Positions 1 to 9,378 of a stretch of DNA of 64,000 bases are shown in pieces. Both the position numbers and the translations under genes were made by a program. Origin of the DNA: Geodermatophilus telluris. Lineage in GTDB: Bacteria; Actinomycetota; Actinomycetes; Mycobacteriales; Geodermatophilaceae. Location: the NCBI RefSeq assembly GCF_900102745.1, contig NZ_FMZF01000006.1, forward strand, positions 217,559-281,558. Direction: 5' to 3'. The stretch's first letter is position 1; each line of letters starts with the position of its first letter. Under the pieces are notes generated by a model. It saw only the letters and a list, made by a program, of their open reading frames with translations, had not been told where the DNA came from and searched no databases.

Positions 1-1
1 G

Positions 2-892
2 ATCGTCGTCGGCCAGCTCTTGCGGCTGGGACCGCACCTGGTCGAGGTGCCGATCAGCGCGATGCTGGTGCTCGGGGTCGGCGCCTCCGGAGCCGAGTCC
101 TACGGCGGCGACCGGGTGCTGGAGACGCTCCTGGGCGCGGCCGTCGGCATGCTCGTCAACGTGGCGTTCCCACCGGCCGTGCGGACCCGGCACGCGATCC
201 GGTCCGTCGAGCGGTTCGCCGGGGAGATCGCCGCGCTCCTCGACGACGCCGCGGGCACGCTCCTGGCCGGCCCGGTGTCCCCGGAGCAGTCCGCGCGCTG
301 GCTGCAGGACGCCCGCCGGCTCAACCGGCACGTCCCCCGCCTGGACCGGGCGCTCGCCCACGCCGAGGAGAGCCGCCGGCTCAACGTGCGCGCCCTGCGC
401 TCGCCCTGGGCGCCCAGCGGCGTGCGCGCCGGGCTGGACGCGCTGGAGTACACCTCGGTGTCGCTGCGGACGCTGTTCCGCGCGGTGGACGACGCCACCC
501 GCGAGCGCACCGGGATCGGCGAGGACGCCGGGTACGCCGACACCGTCCGGCGCACCACGGCCAGCCTGCTCGAGCGCATGGGCACCGTCGTGCAGGAGTT
601 CGGCCGGGCGCTCACGGCGGGGCCCGGGGACGCCCGGCGCGCCGCGGAGGAGCGGCTGGCGTCCGCCCTCACGGCCCTGGCCAGCGGCCGGGCACTGGTG
701 GCGGACCTGCTCATCGGCGACCCGCGCAGCCGCACGGGGCTGTGGGAGCTGAACTCCGCGCTGCTCACCACCGTCGACCGCATGCTCGACGAGCTGGGTC
801 CCGGGCCGGCCGGCGCCGCCGAGGCGCTGCCGGCCCCCCGCGCCGCGCTGCTCGCCCCGCACCGGCTGCGGCTGGGCCGCCGCCCGTCCTGA
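2..892 (+). CDS. FUSC-family membrane protein, 3' part
   Basis: The reading frame is open at the left edge, so the gene starts outside the window; about 296 C-terminal residues are visible. The first 60 residues hold two hydrophobic segments (around VPISAMLVLGVGAS and LLGAAVGMLVNVAFP) with the R-x-L-E-T-L-x-G-x-x-x-G pattern of FUSC / aromatic acid exporter proteins. The rest is a long soluble helical Arg/Ala-rich tail, as usual for this family. Such proteins are inner-membrane exporters or uncharacterised transport-like proteins; the substrate cannot be read from sequence. It converges on the tautomerase gene, with a hairpin between them. The family call is fairly secure, the role is not. 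Confidence 0.7.
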   Translation: MVVGQLLRLGPHLVEVPISAMLVLGVGASGAESYGGDRVLETLLGAAVGMLVNVAFPPAVRTRHAIRSVERFAGEIAALLDDAAGTLLAGPVSPEQSARWLQDARRLNRHVPRLDRALAHAEESRRLNVRALRSPWAPSGVRAGLDALEYTSVSLRTLFRAVDDATRERTGIGEDAGYADTVRRTTASLLERMGTVVQEFGRALTAGPGDARRAAEERLASALTALASGRALVADLLIGDPRSRTGLWELNSALLTTVDRMLDELGPGPAGAAEALPAPRAALLAPHRLRLGRRPS

Positions 893-903
893 GGCCGGCC
901 GTC

Positions 904-926
904 CCCCGGCGGCGGGGCCGCCGGGG
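904..926. terminator. Hairpin between convergent genes
   Basis: A perfect 10-bp stem (CCCCGGCGGC with GCCGCCGGGG) encloses a 3-nt loop, starting 12 nt after the FUSC stop codon and 78 bp beyond the end of the convergent tautomerase. There is no U tract, as is common in actinobacteria. Confidence 0.6.
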
Positions 927-1003
927 AGGACCGGGTGCCGTGCGGTCACGTCGTGCCTCCTCGGGTGCGGGGGTGGGTGGGGCGCCGGGGTTCCGGGCGC
1001 GGG

Positions 1004-1396
1004 TCAGAGGTCGCCGTCGAGGAACTGCGCGCGGCCGAGTCCGAAGGACCAGTCGGCGCGGGTGTTGCCGACGACGGACACGACGAGGTCGCCCGGGGGC
1101 AGCCCGGTGGCCTCCCCGAGGCGGGCGCACAGCCCGGCGTAGAGGGCGCGCTTCTGCTCGTCCGAGCGCCCCTGCTGGACGACCTGCAGCACGACCAGGT
1201 CGTCGGTGCGCTCGATGCCCAGGCCGGTGTCCTCGCAGATCAGCTGCCCGGGCCGGTGCTCGGTGAGCACCTGGTAGCGGTCGCCGGGCGGTGCGGCGAA
1301 GACGTCGAGCAGGACCTCCTGCACGGTGTCGGCCAGCAGGCGGAGCTGCTCGGGGGTGCGCCGTCCCTCGACGACGTCGATGCGGACCAGGGGCAC
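1004..1396 (-). CDS. Tautomerase-family protein (inositol regulon member)
   Basis: This 130-residue protein begins M-P-L-V-R-I, so Pro2 would be the N-terminal base once the initiator Met is removed, the hallmark of the 4-oxalocrotonate tautomerase superfamily. At about 130 residues it is a long single-chain type rather than the 60-residue 4-OT type. The GTG start at 1396 follows a GGGAGG ribosome site. Its promoter contains the same operator as the inositol operon (see 1451-1479), which suggests it handles a keto/enol intermediate of inositol breakdown or an inducing compound; that role is inference. The enzyme family is well supported, the substrate unknown. Confidence 0.8.
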   Translation of the reverse strand: MPLVRIDVVEGRRTPEQLRLLADTVQEVLLDVFAAPPGDRYQVLTEHRPGQLICEDTGLGIERTDDLVVLQVVQQGRSDEQKRALYAGLCARLGEATGLPPGDLVVSVVGNTRADWSFGLGRAQFLDGDL

Positions 1397-1450
1397 GGGG
1401 CCTCCCTCGACGTGGGGTCGGCCGGCGTGACGCCGGCCACACGCTGAGGG

Positions 1451-1479
1451 ACTATGTCAGGACATTAGGACTTTGTGAA
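1451..1479 (-). promoter_or_regulatory. Tautomerase promoter with inositol-type operator
   Basis: Read on the minus strand, TTCACA (1474-1479) and CATAGT (1451-1456) are separated by exactly 17 nt and resemble -35 and -10 boxes. The near-palindrome ATGTCAGGACAT (1454-1465) sits between and over them. Its core, read as TGTCCTGACA, recurs at 2461-2470 before iolC. It also fits the consensus I recall for the Corynebacterium IolR repressor (KGWCHTRACA). Repression by the neighbouring GntR protein is inferred. Confidence 0.65.
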
Positions 1480-1593
1480 GCCCCATTCGGCAGATCCCGC
1501 GCCCGGTCCGTCGGGACACGCCGGGAGGCGGGGCGGGCAGGCGGGCACTCCCCGTGCCGGAGGGCGCGGGGCGCGGGGGTCGGCGGGGTGCCG

Positions 1594-2331
1594 TCAGCGG
1601 CCGACGAGCGTCGTCTCGAAGTCGTAGCGCGAGGCGCGGTAGACGTGCCGGCCGTGCTCGACCGCGACGCCCTTGTCGTCGAAGGCGGTGCGCTGCATGG
1701 TCAGCAGCGCCGAGCGCGGCGGCTCGTCGAGCAGCCGCGCCTCGTCGGCGCGGGCCAGCCGGGCGCCGATGCGCTGGTGCGCCACGCGCAGGTGCACCCC
1801 CTGGCCGCGCAGGTACTGGTAGAGCCCGCGCTCGCCGAGCTCGGCCGGCGTCGGGTCGAAGCGCCCGGGCAGGTAGTTGGTCAGCACGGCCAGCGGCTCG
1901 CCGCGGGTCCGGCGCAGCCGGCGCAGGGTGACGACCTCCTCCCCCGCGGCCAGGTCCAGCTCCGCGGCGACGTCGGCCGGCGCGGGCACCCGCTCCAGGG
2001 AGAGCACCTCGGTCGTGGGCGCCTCGCCGCCGCGCGCCAGGTCGTCGTAGAGGCTGGTCAGCTCGACCGAGCGGCGCACGTGCGGCGCGATCACCTGGGT
2101 GCCCACGCCGCGCTTGCGGACGAGCAGCCCCTTGTCGACGAGCTCCTGGACGGCGCGGCGCACGGTGGGCCGCGACAGCCCGTAGGACTGGGCGAGCAGG
2201 ATCTCGTTCTCCAGCTTCGACCCCGCGGGCAGGCTGCCGTCGGTGATCGCCCGCTCGAGGGCCTGCGACAGCTGGAAGTACAGCGGGGTCGGGCTGGAGC
2301 GGTCGATGTCGAAGGTCGGCGTGACGGCCAC
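1594..2331 (-). CDS. GntR-family (HutC/UTRA) transcriptional repressor, IolR-like
   Basis: This 245-residue protein has an N-terminal winged helix (about residues 10-75, with SRPTVRRAV in the recognition helix). A C-terminal UTRA effector domain follows (about 95-240). It is divergent from iolC, and operator copies lie in both the shared intergenic region and the tautomerase promoter, so it is very probably the local repressor of inositol catabolism, possibly also autoregulated. The effector may be inositol or a phosphorylated breakdown product; this is not visible. The Corynebacterium inositol cluster also has a GntR-type regulator beside iolC. Confidence 0.85.
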   Translation of the reverse strand: MAVTPTFDIDRSSPTPLYFQLSQALERAITDGSLPAGSKLENEILLAQSYGLSRPTVRRAVQELVDKGLLVRKRGVGTQVIAPHVRRSVELTSLYDDLARGGEAPTTEVLSLERVPAPADVAAELDLAAGEEVVTLRRLRRTRGEPLAVLTNYLPGRFDPTPAELGERGLYQYLRGQGVHLRVAHQRIGARLARADEARLLDEPPRSALLTMQRTAFDDKGVAVEHGRHVYRASRYDFETTLVGR

Positions 2332-2443
2332 CTGGTCCTCCTCGTGCGGGCGCCGGCGGAACGGCTCCGGCGGGGGCGCACCCGGATGATCGCACCCGCC
2401 GCCGCGCCCCGGCCTCCCCCCGTCGGGGCATCGAGACGTCCCG

Positions 2444-2504
2444 ATGTCCTGCTGTGCTTATGTCCTGACAAAGTCTTGACGCGGCCCTGTGCGGTGGAGC
2501 ACAG
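2444..2504 (+). promoter_or_regulatory. iolC promoter with three operator-like sites
   Basis: ATGTCCTGACAA (2460-2471) shares an 11-bp core with the tautomerase operator in opposite orientation. A half-site ATGTCCTG lies at 2444-2451 and a degenerate copy AAGTCTTGACG at 2471-2481. The last contains TTGACG (2476-2481), a plausible -35 box followed 17-18 nt later by a weak GCACAG/CACAGT -10. A repressor bound here would cover the -35, consistent with induction by derepression. The same sites may also control the divergent GntR gene. Confidence 0.6.
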
Positions 2505-2545
2505 TCCCTGGCACCGCAGGACGACGCACAGGGACGGAGCGCACC

Positions 2546-3526
2546 GTGCAGAACGCACCCGACGTGGTGGTCATGGGCCGCAGCGGCGTCGACGTCTACC
2601 CGCTGCAGGTGGGCGTCGGGCTGGAGGACGTCGAGACCTTCGGCAAGTACCTGGGCGGCAGCGCGGCGAACGTCGCGGTGGCCGCCGCCCGCCTCGGGGA
2701 GTCCGTCGCGCTGGTCACCGGGGTCGGCGACGACCCCTTCGGCCGGTTCGTGCGGCGGGCGCTGCGGGAGCTGTCGGTCGACGACCGCTTCGTCGTCGTC
2801 GACCCCGAGCACCCGACGCCGGTGACCTTCTGCGAGGTCTTCCCGCCCGACGACTTCCCGCTGTGGTTCTACCGCCGGCCCACCGCCCCCGACCTGCAGG
2901 TGCGGCCCGCCGACCTCGACCTCGACGCCGTCCGCGGCGCCCGGCTGTTCTGGGCCACGGTGACCGGCCTGTCCGAGGAGCCCTCCCGCTCGGCGCACCA
3001 CGCCGCCTGGGCGGCCCGCGGGCGGCAGCGGCACACCGTGCTCGACCTGGACTACCGGCCGGTGTTCTGGTCCTCCCACGACGAGGCCGCGCGGCAGGTG
3101 CGGGCGGCGCTGCCGCACGTGACCGTCGCCGTCGGCAACCGCGAGGAGTGCGAGGTCGCCACCGGCGAGACCGACCCCGACCGGGCCGCCGACGCGCTGC
3201 TCGACGCGGGGCTCGAGCTCGCCGTGGTCAAGCAGGGCCCCCGCGGCGTCCTCGGCAAGACCCGCACCGAGCGGGTGGTCGTGCCGCCCACGCCGGTCGA
3301 GGTGGTCAACGGCCTCGGCGCCGGTGACGCCTTCGGCGGGTCGCTGGTGCACGGCCTGCTCGCCGGCCTGCCGCTGGAGCAGGTGCTGCGCAACGCCAAC
3401 GCCGCCGGGGCCATCGTCGCCTCGCGCCTGGAGTGCTCGACCGCCATGCCCACCGCCGACGAGGTCGCCGCGCACGTCGCCGCGCACGCCTCCCCCACCC
3501 CCCGCCTGGAGAGCACCCGTGCCTGA
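2546..3526 (+). CDS. iolC: 5-dehydro-2-deoxygluconokinase (PfkB family)
   Basis: IolC phosphorylates 2-deoxy-5-keto-D-gluconate in the inositol pathway. The GTG start at 2546 is chosen because a GGACGGAG site precedes it and the PfkB fold begins at once (V-V-V-M-G-R-S-G-V-D). Ribokinase-family signatures are GGSAANVAV (residues 37-45) and GLGAGDAF, with the catalytic Asp near residue 261. The length of 326 residues is normal. It is the first gene of the operon and overlaps the next start by 8 bp. Inositol context, rather than motif alone, makes this IolC and not another sugar kinase. Confidence 0.9.
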   Translation: MQNAPDVVVMGRSGVDVYPLQVGVGLEDVETFGKYLGGSAANVAVAAARLGESVALVTGVGDDPFGRFVRRALRELSVDDRFVVVDPEHPTPVTFCEVFPPDDFPLWFYRRPTAPDLQVRPADLDLDAVRGARLFWATVTGLSEEPSRSAHHAAWAARGRQRHTVLDLDYRPVFWSSHDEAARQVRAALPHVTVAVGNREECEVATGETDPDRAADALLDAGLELAVVKQGPRGVLGKTRTERVVVPPTPVEVVNGLGAGDAFGGSLVHGLLAGLPLEQVLRNANAAGAIVASRLECSTAMPTADEVAAHVAAHASPTPRLESTRA

Positions 3527-4445
3527 CACCGCCCTGGACCTGCCCGACCTGGGCACGACCGTGCCGCTGTGCGCCACCTACGCCGAGGTCACCGAGCTGC
3601 GCAGCCGCCACCCCGAGGCCGTCGCGCGGGCGCTGGCCACCCGCCGGCGGCGCCCCGCCTTCCTCCCCGAGGACGGCCGGCTCATGCTCGTCGCCGCCGA
3701 CCACCCCGCCCGCGGCGCGCTGGCCGCGCAGGGCCGGCCGACGGCGATGAACAGCCGCACCGACATGCTCGACCGGCTGCGCACGGCGCTGGCCCGGCCC
3801 GGCGTCGACGGCCTGCTCGCCACCGCCGACATCGCCGAGGACCTCCTGCTCATGGGCGCGCTGGAGGACAAGGTCGTCGTCGCCTCGATGAACCGCGGCG
3901 GCCTGGCCGGCTCGGTCTTCGAGATGGACGACCGGATGACCGCCTACGACGTGCGCGGCGTGGTCGAGGCCCGCTTCGACGCGGCCAAGATGCTCAACCG
4001 CTTCGACCTCGACGACCCCGGCACCGTGGTGTCGATGGAGTCGGCCGGCCGGGCGGTCACCGAGCTGGCCCGCGCCGGCGTGGTGGCCATGCTCGAGCCC
4101 TTCCTGTCCCGCCGCGTCGACGGCCGGGTGGTCAACGACCTCTCCCCCGACGCGGTCATCCGCAGCGTGCACATCGCCCAGGGCCTGGGCGCCACGTCGG
4201 CCTACACCTGGCTCAAGCTCCCGGTGGTCGACGAGATGGCGCGGGTCATGGACGCGACCACGCTGCCCACGCTGCTGCTCGGCGGGGACCCCTCGCGGCA
4301 CCCGGAGGAGACCTACGCGCAGTGGGGCGACGCGCTGGCGCTGCCCTCCGTGCGCGGCCTGGTGGTCGGCCGCACGCTGCTCTACCCGCCCGGTGACGAC
4401 GTCGAGGCCGCGGTCGACACCGCCGTCTCCCTCGTCCACGGGTGA
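3519..4445 (+). CDS. Class I-type aldolase, Cgl0159-like (inositol pathway)
   Basis: This 308-residue (beta/alpha)8 protein resembles the actinobacterial family annotated as deoxyribose-phosphate aldolase-like or Cgl0159-like, found beside iolC in Corynebacterium. Lysines in strand-like contexts (for example Y-T-W-L-K-L-P) could form a Schiff base, but I cannot assign the catalytic one. The operon has no obvious iolJ, so this is the best candidate to split 2-deoxy-5-keto-gluconate 6-phosphate into dihydroxyacetone phosphate and malonate semialdehyde. The GTG start overlaps the iolC stop, implying translational coupling. Fold and context are good; the reaction is inferred. Confidence 0.75.
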   Translation: MPDTALDLPDLGTTVPLCATYAEVTELRSRHPEAVARALATRRRRPAFLPEDGRLMLVAADHPARGALAAQGRPTAMNSRTDMLDRLRTALARPGVDGLLATADIAEDLLLMGALEDKVVVASMNRGGLAGSVFEMDDRMTAYDVRGVVEARFDAAKMLNRFDLDDPGTVVSMESAGRAVTELARAGVVAMLEPFLSRRVDGRVVNDLSPDAVIRSVHIAQGLGATSAYTWLKLPVVDEMARVMDATTLPTLLLGGDPSRHPEETYAQWGDALALPSVRGLVVGRTLLYPPGDDVEAAVDTAVSLVHG

Positions 4446-4449
4446 CGCC

Positions 4450-5400
4450 GTGACCGCCACCGTGCCCGCACCCGACACCCGCGCCCTGCACCTGCCCGCC
4501 GGCAGCGCCGCCGCCGGCGACTACGCCCTCGAGGTCACCCCCGAGTCCGCCGGCTGGGCCCACTCCGGCCTGCGCGTGCTGGAGCTCGCCCCCGGCGGGC
4601 GGCACACCCTGGCCACCGGCGAGGACGAGGTGCTCGTCGTGCCGCTGTCCGGCGGGCTGCGCGTGTCCTGCGACGGGCAGGACCTGGAGCTGACCGGCCG
4701 GCCGGACGTCTTCGCCGGCCCCACCGACTTCGCCTACCTGCCCCGCGAGGCCACCGCGGAACTCGCCAGCGAGCACGGGGGCCGGTTCGCCCTCTGCAGC
4801 GCCCGCGCCCGCCGGCGGCTGCCGGTCCGGTACGGCCCCGCGGCCGGCGTGCCGGTCGAGCTGCGCGGCGCCGGCGCCTGCAGCCGGCAGGTGAACAACT
4901 TCGCCACCGCCGGCGTGTTCGAGGCCGACGCGATCATCGCCTGCGAGGTGGTCACGCCCGGCGGCAACTGGTCGAGCTACCCGCCGCACAAGCACGACGA
5001 GACCAGCGACGTGGAGAGCGAGCTCGAGGAGGTCTACTACTTCGAGGTCGCCCCCGGCCCGCAGGGGCAGCCCGGCCTGGCCTACCACCGCGTCTACGGC
5101 ACCCCCGAGCGGCCGATCGACGTGCTCGCCGAGGTCCGCGACCGCGACGTCGTCCTCGTCCCGCACGGCTGGCACGGGCCCTCGATCGCCGCGCCCGGGC
5201 ACGACCTCTACTACCTCAACGTCATGGCCGGCCCCGGCCCGGAGCGGGCCTGGCGCATCGTCGACGACCCCGAGCACGCCTGGGTGCGCGAGAGCTGGGC
5301 GCAGCAGGACGTCGACCCGCGGCTGCCCCTGCACTCCCCCGCCCGAGCCGCCACCCCTCCCCCCGCCCGACCCGAGCAGAACGGAGCGACCCGACCGTGA
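4450..5400 (+). CDS. iolB: 5-deoxy-glucuronate isomerase
   Basis: IolB isomerises 5-deoxy-D-glucuronate to 2-deoxy-5-keto-gluconate. The 316-residue product has the bicupin form of KduI/IolB, with metal-ligand motifs P-P-H-K-H-D-E, E-E-V-Y-Y-F and P-H-G-W-H-G in the second half. The GTG at 4450, 4 nt after the aldolase stop, is preferred; an in-frame GTG at 4393 would add 19 residues overlapping the aldolase. The Pro/Ala-rich C-terminal tail is longer than usual and its end carries the ribosome site (ACGGAGCG) for iolD. Confidence 0.92.
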   Translation: MTATVPAPDTRALHLPAGSAAAGDYALEVTPESAGWAHSGLRVLELAPGGRHTLATGEDEVLVVPLSGGLRVSCDGQDLELTGRPDVFAGPTDFAYLPREATAELASEHGGRFALCSARARRRLPVRYGPAAGVPVELRGAGACSRQVNNFATAGVFEADAIIACEVVTPGGNWSSYPPHKHDETSDVESELEEVYYFEVAPGPQGQPGLAYHRVYGTPERPIDVLAEVRDRDVVLVPHGWHGPSIAAPGHDLYYLNVMAGPGPERAWRIVDDPEHAWVRESWAQQDVDPRLPLHSPARAATPPPARPEQNGATRP

Positions 5401-7334
5401 GCGCGCCGTCCCACCCCCCGGCCGAGACCGAGACCGTCCGGCTGACCGTCGCCCAGGCGGTCGTGCGGTTCCTCGCCCAGCAGCACACCGAGCGCGACGG
5501 GCAGCGGCAGCGGCTGTTCGCCGGCTGCCTGGGCATCTTCGGTCACGGCAACGTCGCCGGCCTCGGCCAGGCGCTGCTGCAGGCCGAGCTCGACGAGCCC
5601 GGCGCGCTGCCCTACGTGCTCGGCCGCAACGAGCAGGCCATGGTGCACACCGCCGTCGCCTACGCCCGCGCCAAGGACCGGCTGCAGACCTGGGCGATCT
5701 CCACCAGCGTCGGGCCCGGCTCCACCAACACGCTCACCGGCGCGGCGCTGGCCACCATCAACCGGCTGCCGGTGCTGCTGCTGCCCGCCGACACCTTCGC
5801 CACCCGCTCGGCCGGCTCGCTGCTGCAGGAGCTGGAGCTGCCCGCCTCCGGCGACGTCACCGTCAACGACGCCTTCCGCCCGGTGTCGCGCTACTTCGAC
5901 CGCGTCTGGCGGCCCGAGCAGCTGCCCGGCGCGCTGCTGGGCGCCATGCGGGTGCTCACCGACCCGGCCGAGACCGGCGCGGTCACCCTCTGCTTCCCGC
6001 AGGACGTGCAGGCCGAGGCCTTCGACTGGCCGGTGGAGCTGTTCGCCGAGCGCACCTGGCACGTCGGCCGCCCGCTGCCCGAGCGCGCCGCGCTGGCCCG
6101 CGCCGTCGAGGCCATCCGCTCGGCCCGGCGGCCGCTGGTCGTGGCCGGCGGGGGCGTCGTCTACTCCCACGCCACCGAGGCCCTCGACGCGTTCGCCACC
6201 GCCACCGGCGTGCCGGTCGCCCAGACCCAGGCCGGCAAGGGCGCGCTGCCCTTCGACCACCCGCAGTCGGTCGGCGCCATCGGCTCCACCGGCACGACGG
6301 CGGCCAACGCCCTGGCCCGCGAGGCCGACGTCGTCATCGGCATCGGCACCCGCTACCAGGACTTCACCACCGCCTCCCGCACCGCCTTCAGCGACCCCGG
6401 CGTGCGCTTCGTCAACGTCAACGTCGCCTCCCCCGACGTGGTCAAGCACGCCGGCATCGCGGTGCAGGCCGACGCCCGCGAGGCGCTCACCGCGCTGACC
6501 GACGCGCTGGCCGGCTGGTCGGTCGACGACGCGTACCGGACCCGCACCGCCGAGCTCGCCGCCGCGTGGGAGGCCACCGTCGAGGCCGCCTACCACCCGC
6601 CGGTGCCCAGCGCCGGCGAGGGCGGCCGGCTCACCCAGAACGAGGTCATCGGCCTGGTCAACGAGGTGTCGGCGCCCCGCGACGTGGTCGTCTGCGCCGC
6701 GGGCTCCATGCCCGGCGACCTGCACAAGATGTGGCGGGTCCGCGACCCGAAGGGCTACCACGTCGAGTACGGGTACTCGTGCATGGGCTACGAGATCCCC
6801 GGCGGCATCGGCATCCGGATGGCCGCCCCCGACCGCGACGTGTTCGTCATGATCGGCGACGGCTCCTACCTGATGATGCCGACCGAGCTGGTCACCGCCG
6901 TCCAGGAGGGCGTCAAGATCGTCGTCGTCCTGGTGCAGAACCACGGCTTCGCCTCGATCGGCGCGCTGTCCGAGCAGCTCGGCTCCCAGCGCTTCGGCAC
7001 CCGCTACCGCGCCCGCGCCGCCAACGGCCGCCTCGAGGGCGACGTGCTGCCGGTCGACCTCGCCGCCAACGCCGCCAGCCTCGGCGTCGACGTCCTCACC
7101 GCCCAGGACGGCCCGAGCCTGGAGGCCGCCCTGCGCAAGGCCAAGGCCAGTGACCGCACCACCGTCGTCCACGTCGAGACCGACCCGCTGGTCGACGCCC
7201 CCTCCAGCGAGTCGTGGTGGGACGTGCCGGTCAGCGCGGTGTCCACGCTCGAGAGCACGCAGCAGGCCCGCGGGGTCTACGAGCAGTGGAAGGCCCGCCA
7301 GCACCCCTACCTGACGCCGTCCGAGCGTTCCTGA
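5397..7334 (+). CDS. iolD: 3D-(3,5/4)-trihydroxycyclohexane-1,2-dione acylhydrolase
   Basis: IolD is a thiamine-diphosphate enzyme that opens the inositol ring to give 5-deoxy-glucuronate. The 645-residue chain has the three-domain acetolactate-synthase fold: an N-terminal Pyr domain with a long insertion, a central Rossmann-like domain (around [16 protein letters not shown]) and a C-terminal PP domain. The PP domain carries the ThDP/Mg motif starting G-D-G-S-Y and ending at V-Q-N-H-G. The GTG start overlaps the iolB stop by 4 bp. Length and motifs match IolD well. Confidence 0.93.
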   Translation: MSAPSHPPAETETVRLTVAQAVVRFLAQQHTERDGQRQRLFAGCLGIFGHGNVAGLGQALLQAELDEPGALPYVLGRNEQAMVHTAVAYARAKDRLQTWAISTSVGPGSTNTLTGAALATINRLPVLLLPADTFATRSAGSLLQELELPASGDVTVNDAFRPVSRYFDRVWRPEQLPGALLGAMRVLTDPAETGAVTLCFPQDVQAEAFDWPVELFAERTWHVGRPLPERAALARAVEAIRSARRPLVVAGGGVVYSHATEALDAFATATGVPVAQTQAGKGALPFDHPQSVGAIGSTGTTAANALAREADVVIGIGTRYQDFTTASRTAFSDPGVRFVNVNVASPDVVKHAGIAVQADAREALTALTDALAGWSVDDAYRTRTAELAAAWEATVEAAYHPPVPSAGEGGRLTQNEVIGLVNEVSAPRDVVVCAAGSMPGDLHKMWRVRDPKGYHVEYGYSCMGYEIPGGIGIRMAAPDRDVFVMIGDGSYLMMPTELVTAVQEGVKIVVVLVQNHGFASIGALSEQLGSQRFGTRYRARAANGRLEGDVLPVDLAANAASLGVDVLTAQDGPSLEAALRKAKASDRTTVVHVETDPLVDAPSSESWWDVPVSAVSTLESTQQARGVYEQWKARQHPYLTPSERS

Positions 7335-7357
7335 GCACCCTCCGAGGAGAGGCAGAC

Positions 7358-8314
7358 ATGACCGTGCAGCAGCCCGGAGGCGCCCGGATCCGCGTCGGGT
7401 CCGCGCCCGACTCGTGGGGCGTCTGGTTCCCCGACGACCCCCAGCAGGTGCCCTGGCCGCGCTTCCTCGACGAGGTCAGCGCCGCCGGCTACGAGTGGAT
7501 CGAGCTCGGCCCCCACGGCTACCTGCCCACCGACCCCGCCCGGCTCGCCGACGAGCTGGCCGCCCGCGGCCTGCGCGTCTCGGCCGGCACCGTGTTCGAG
7601 CACCTGCACCGACCCGACTCCTGGGACGACGTGTGGCGGCAGGTCGGCGACGTGGCGACGCTCACCGCCGCGATGGGCGGCACCCACGTCGTCGTCATCC
7701 CCGACGTCTGGCGCGACCACAAGACCGGCGAGGCCATCGAGCCGCGCGAGCTCACCGCCGAGGCCTGGGCGCGGCTGGCCGCCGGCGTCGACCGGCTCGG
7801 CCGCGCGGTGCAGGAGGAGTTCGGCCTGTCCATCGCCTTCCACCCGCACGCCGACAGCCACGTCGGCCGCCAGCCCGACATCGAGCGCTTCCTCGCCGAG
7901 ACCGACCCGGCGTACGTGCCGCTGTGCCTGGACACCGGGCACGTCAGCTACTACGGCGGGGACAACCTCGACCTCGTCCGCCGCTACCCCGAGCGGATCG
8001 GCTACCTGCACCTCAAGCAGGTCGACCCGGCCGTGCTCGAGCGGGTGCACGCCGAGGACGTCCCCTTCCCCCAGGCCGTGCAGCTCGGCGCCATGATCGA
8101 ACCGCCGCACGGCGTGCCCGACCTGCCGCCGCTGCTGGCCGAGGTCGAGCGGCTGGGCCTGGACGTGTTCGCCATCGTCGAGCACGACCTCTACCCCTGC
8201 CCGCCCGACGTGCCGCTGCCCATCGCGCAGCGCACCCACCGGCTCATCGGCTCCTGCGGACTGCCCTCGCTGCAGCTCGGCCGGCCCCGCACCCCCGCGG
8301 CGGAGCAGGCGTGA
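7358..8314 (+). CDS. iolE: Inosose dehydratase-type sugar phosphate isomerase/epimerase
   Basis: This 318-residue TIM-barrel protein opens with an A-P-D-S-W-G-V-W-F motif. Metal-ligand patterns [18 protein letters not shown] and H-L-K-Q-V follow. Actinobacterial inositol clusters carry this subfamily as myo-inosose-2 dehydratase (IolE). The step is dehydration of 2-keto-myo-inositol to the 1,2-dione used by IolD. The ATG start at 7358 has an excellent GAGGAGAGG site. It overlaps iolG by 4 bp. A second barrel of this superfamily (9375-10250) follows, so assignment between IolE and IolH rests on family resemblance. Confidence 0.8.
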   Translation: MTVQQPGGARIRVGSAPDSWGVWFPDDPQQVPWPRFLDEVSAAGYEWIELGPHGYLPTDPARLADELAARGLRVSAGTVFEHLHRPDSWDDVWRQVGDVATLTAAMGGTHVVVIPDVWRDHKTGEAIEPRELTAEAWARLAAGVDRLGRAVQEEFGLSIAFHPHADSHVGRQPDIERFLAETDPAYVPLCLDTGHVSYYGGDNLDLVRRYPERIGYLHLKQVDPAVLERVHAEDVPFPQAVQLGAMIEPPHGVPDLPPLLAEVERLGLDVFAIVEHDLYPCPPDVPLPIAQRTHRLIGSCGLPSLQLGRPRTPAAEQA

Positions 8315-9378
8315 CCGCCGCCGAGGTGCTGCCCGCCGCCGCGGCCGCCGGGCCGGACACCGCCGACCTGCGCGTCGCCGTGCTCGGCGTCGGCCTGATG
8401 GGCGCCGACCACGTCGCCCGGCTCTCCCGCCGGGTGTCCGGGGCCCGGGTGACCGTGGTCAGCGACGCCGCCACCGACCGCGCCGACCAGGTCGCCGCCG
8501 AGGTGCCCGGCTGCCGGGTGGTGCCCGACCCGCTGGCCGCGATCGCCGACCCCGAGGTCGACGCCGTCGTCGTCGCCAGCCCCGGCCGCTTCCACGAGGA
8601 GCAGGTGCTCGCCTGCATCGAGCGCGGCACCCCGGTGCTGTGCGAGAAGCCGCTGACCATGGACGCCGACAGCTCGCTGGCCGTCGTCCGCGCCGAGGAC
8701 GCGCACACCGCGCGCACCGGGCGCCGGCTGGTGCAGGTCGGCTTCATGCGCCGCTTCGACCCCGAGTACGCCGCGCTGCGCGAGCTGGTCGCCTCCGGCG
8801 GCCTCGGCGAGCCGCTGCTGGTGCACTGCGCGCACCGCAACCCCGCGGTGCCCGCCGGCGTCACCACCGAGTCGGTCGTCAACGACTCCGTGGTGCACGA
8901 GGTCGACGTCGCCCGGTTCCTGCTCGGCGAGGAGATCGCCGCGGTCACCGTGCTGCGCCCCCGGTCCACCCGGCGCGCCGCCGAGGGCCTGTCCGACCCG
9001 CTGGTGGTGCTCCTCGAGACCACCGGCGGCCGGCTGGTCGACGTCGAGTGCTTCGTCAGCACCGGCCTGGCCTACGAGGTGCGCACCGAGGTCGTCGGCG
9101 AGGACGGCAGCGCGCTGATCGGCCTGGACGCCGGCCTGGTCCGGCAGCAGGCCGGGCCGGGCGGCGCCGTGCGCGGCACCGCGGTCACCCCCGGCTTCCG
9201 CGAGCGGTTCGGCCGCGCCTACGACGTCGAGGTGCAGCGTTGGGTGGACGCCGCCCGACGCGGCGGCATCGACGGCCCCGGCGCGTGGGACGGCTACGCC
9301 GCCCAGGCGGTCTGCGCCGCGGGCGTGGAGGCGCTGCGCACCGGCCGGCGCACCGAGGTCCGGATGGAGGAGCGATGA
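8311..9378 (+). CDS. iolG: Inositol 2-dehydrogenase (Gfo/Idh/MocA family)
   Basis: IolG oxidises myo-inositol to 2-keto-myo-inositol with NAD+, the first pathway step. The 355-residue protein has an N-terminal Rossmann domain (G-V-G-L-M-G-A-D-H near residues 27-35), the family C-E-K-P-L motif with its catalytic Lys, and a C-terminal alpha/beta domain. The GTG start shares 4 bp with the iolE stop and the ATGA at its end starts the next gene. Related members act on scyllo- or chiro-inositol, so the stereoisomer is not certain. Confidence 0.88.
   Translation: MTAAEVLPAAAAAGPDTADLRVAVLGVGLMGADHVARLSRRVSGARVTVVSDAATDRADQVAAEVPGCRVVPDPLAAIADPEVDAVVVASPGRFHEEQVLACIERGTPVLCEKPLTMDADSSLAVVRAEDAHTARTGRRLVQVGFMRRFDPEYAALRELVASGGLGEPLLVHCAHRNPAVPAGVTTESVVNDSVVHEVDVARFLLGEEIAAVTVLRPRSTRRAAEGLSDPLVVLLETTGGRLVDVECFVSTGLAYEVRTEVVGEDGSALIGLDAGLVRQQAGPGGAVRGTAVTPGFRERFGRAYDVEVQRWVDAARRGGIDGPGAWDGYAAQAVCAAGVEALRTGRRTEVRMEER

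Noticed and set aside
1544-1558. Small GGCAC/GTGCC hairpin after the GntR gene
   Set aside because: The 5-bp stem is too weak to call a terminator with confidence.
1291-3577. Long open frames antiparallel to or frame-shifted from the GntR and iolC genes
   Set aside because: They are Arg/Ala/Pro- or Gly/Val-rich shadows produced by high GC3. They lack ribosome sites and overlap recognised genes.
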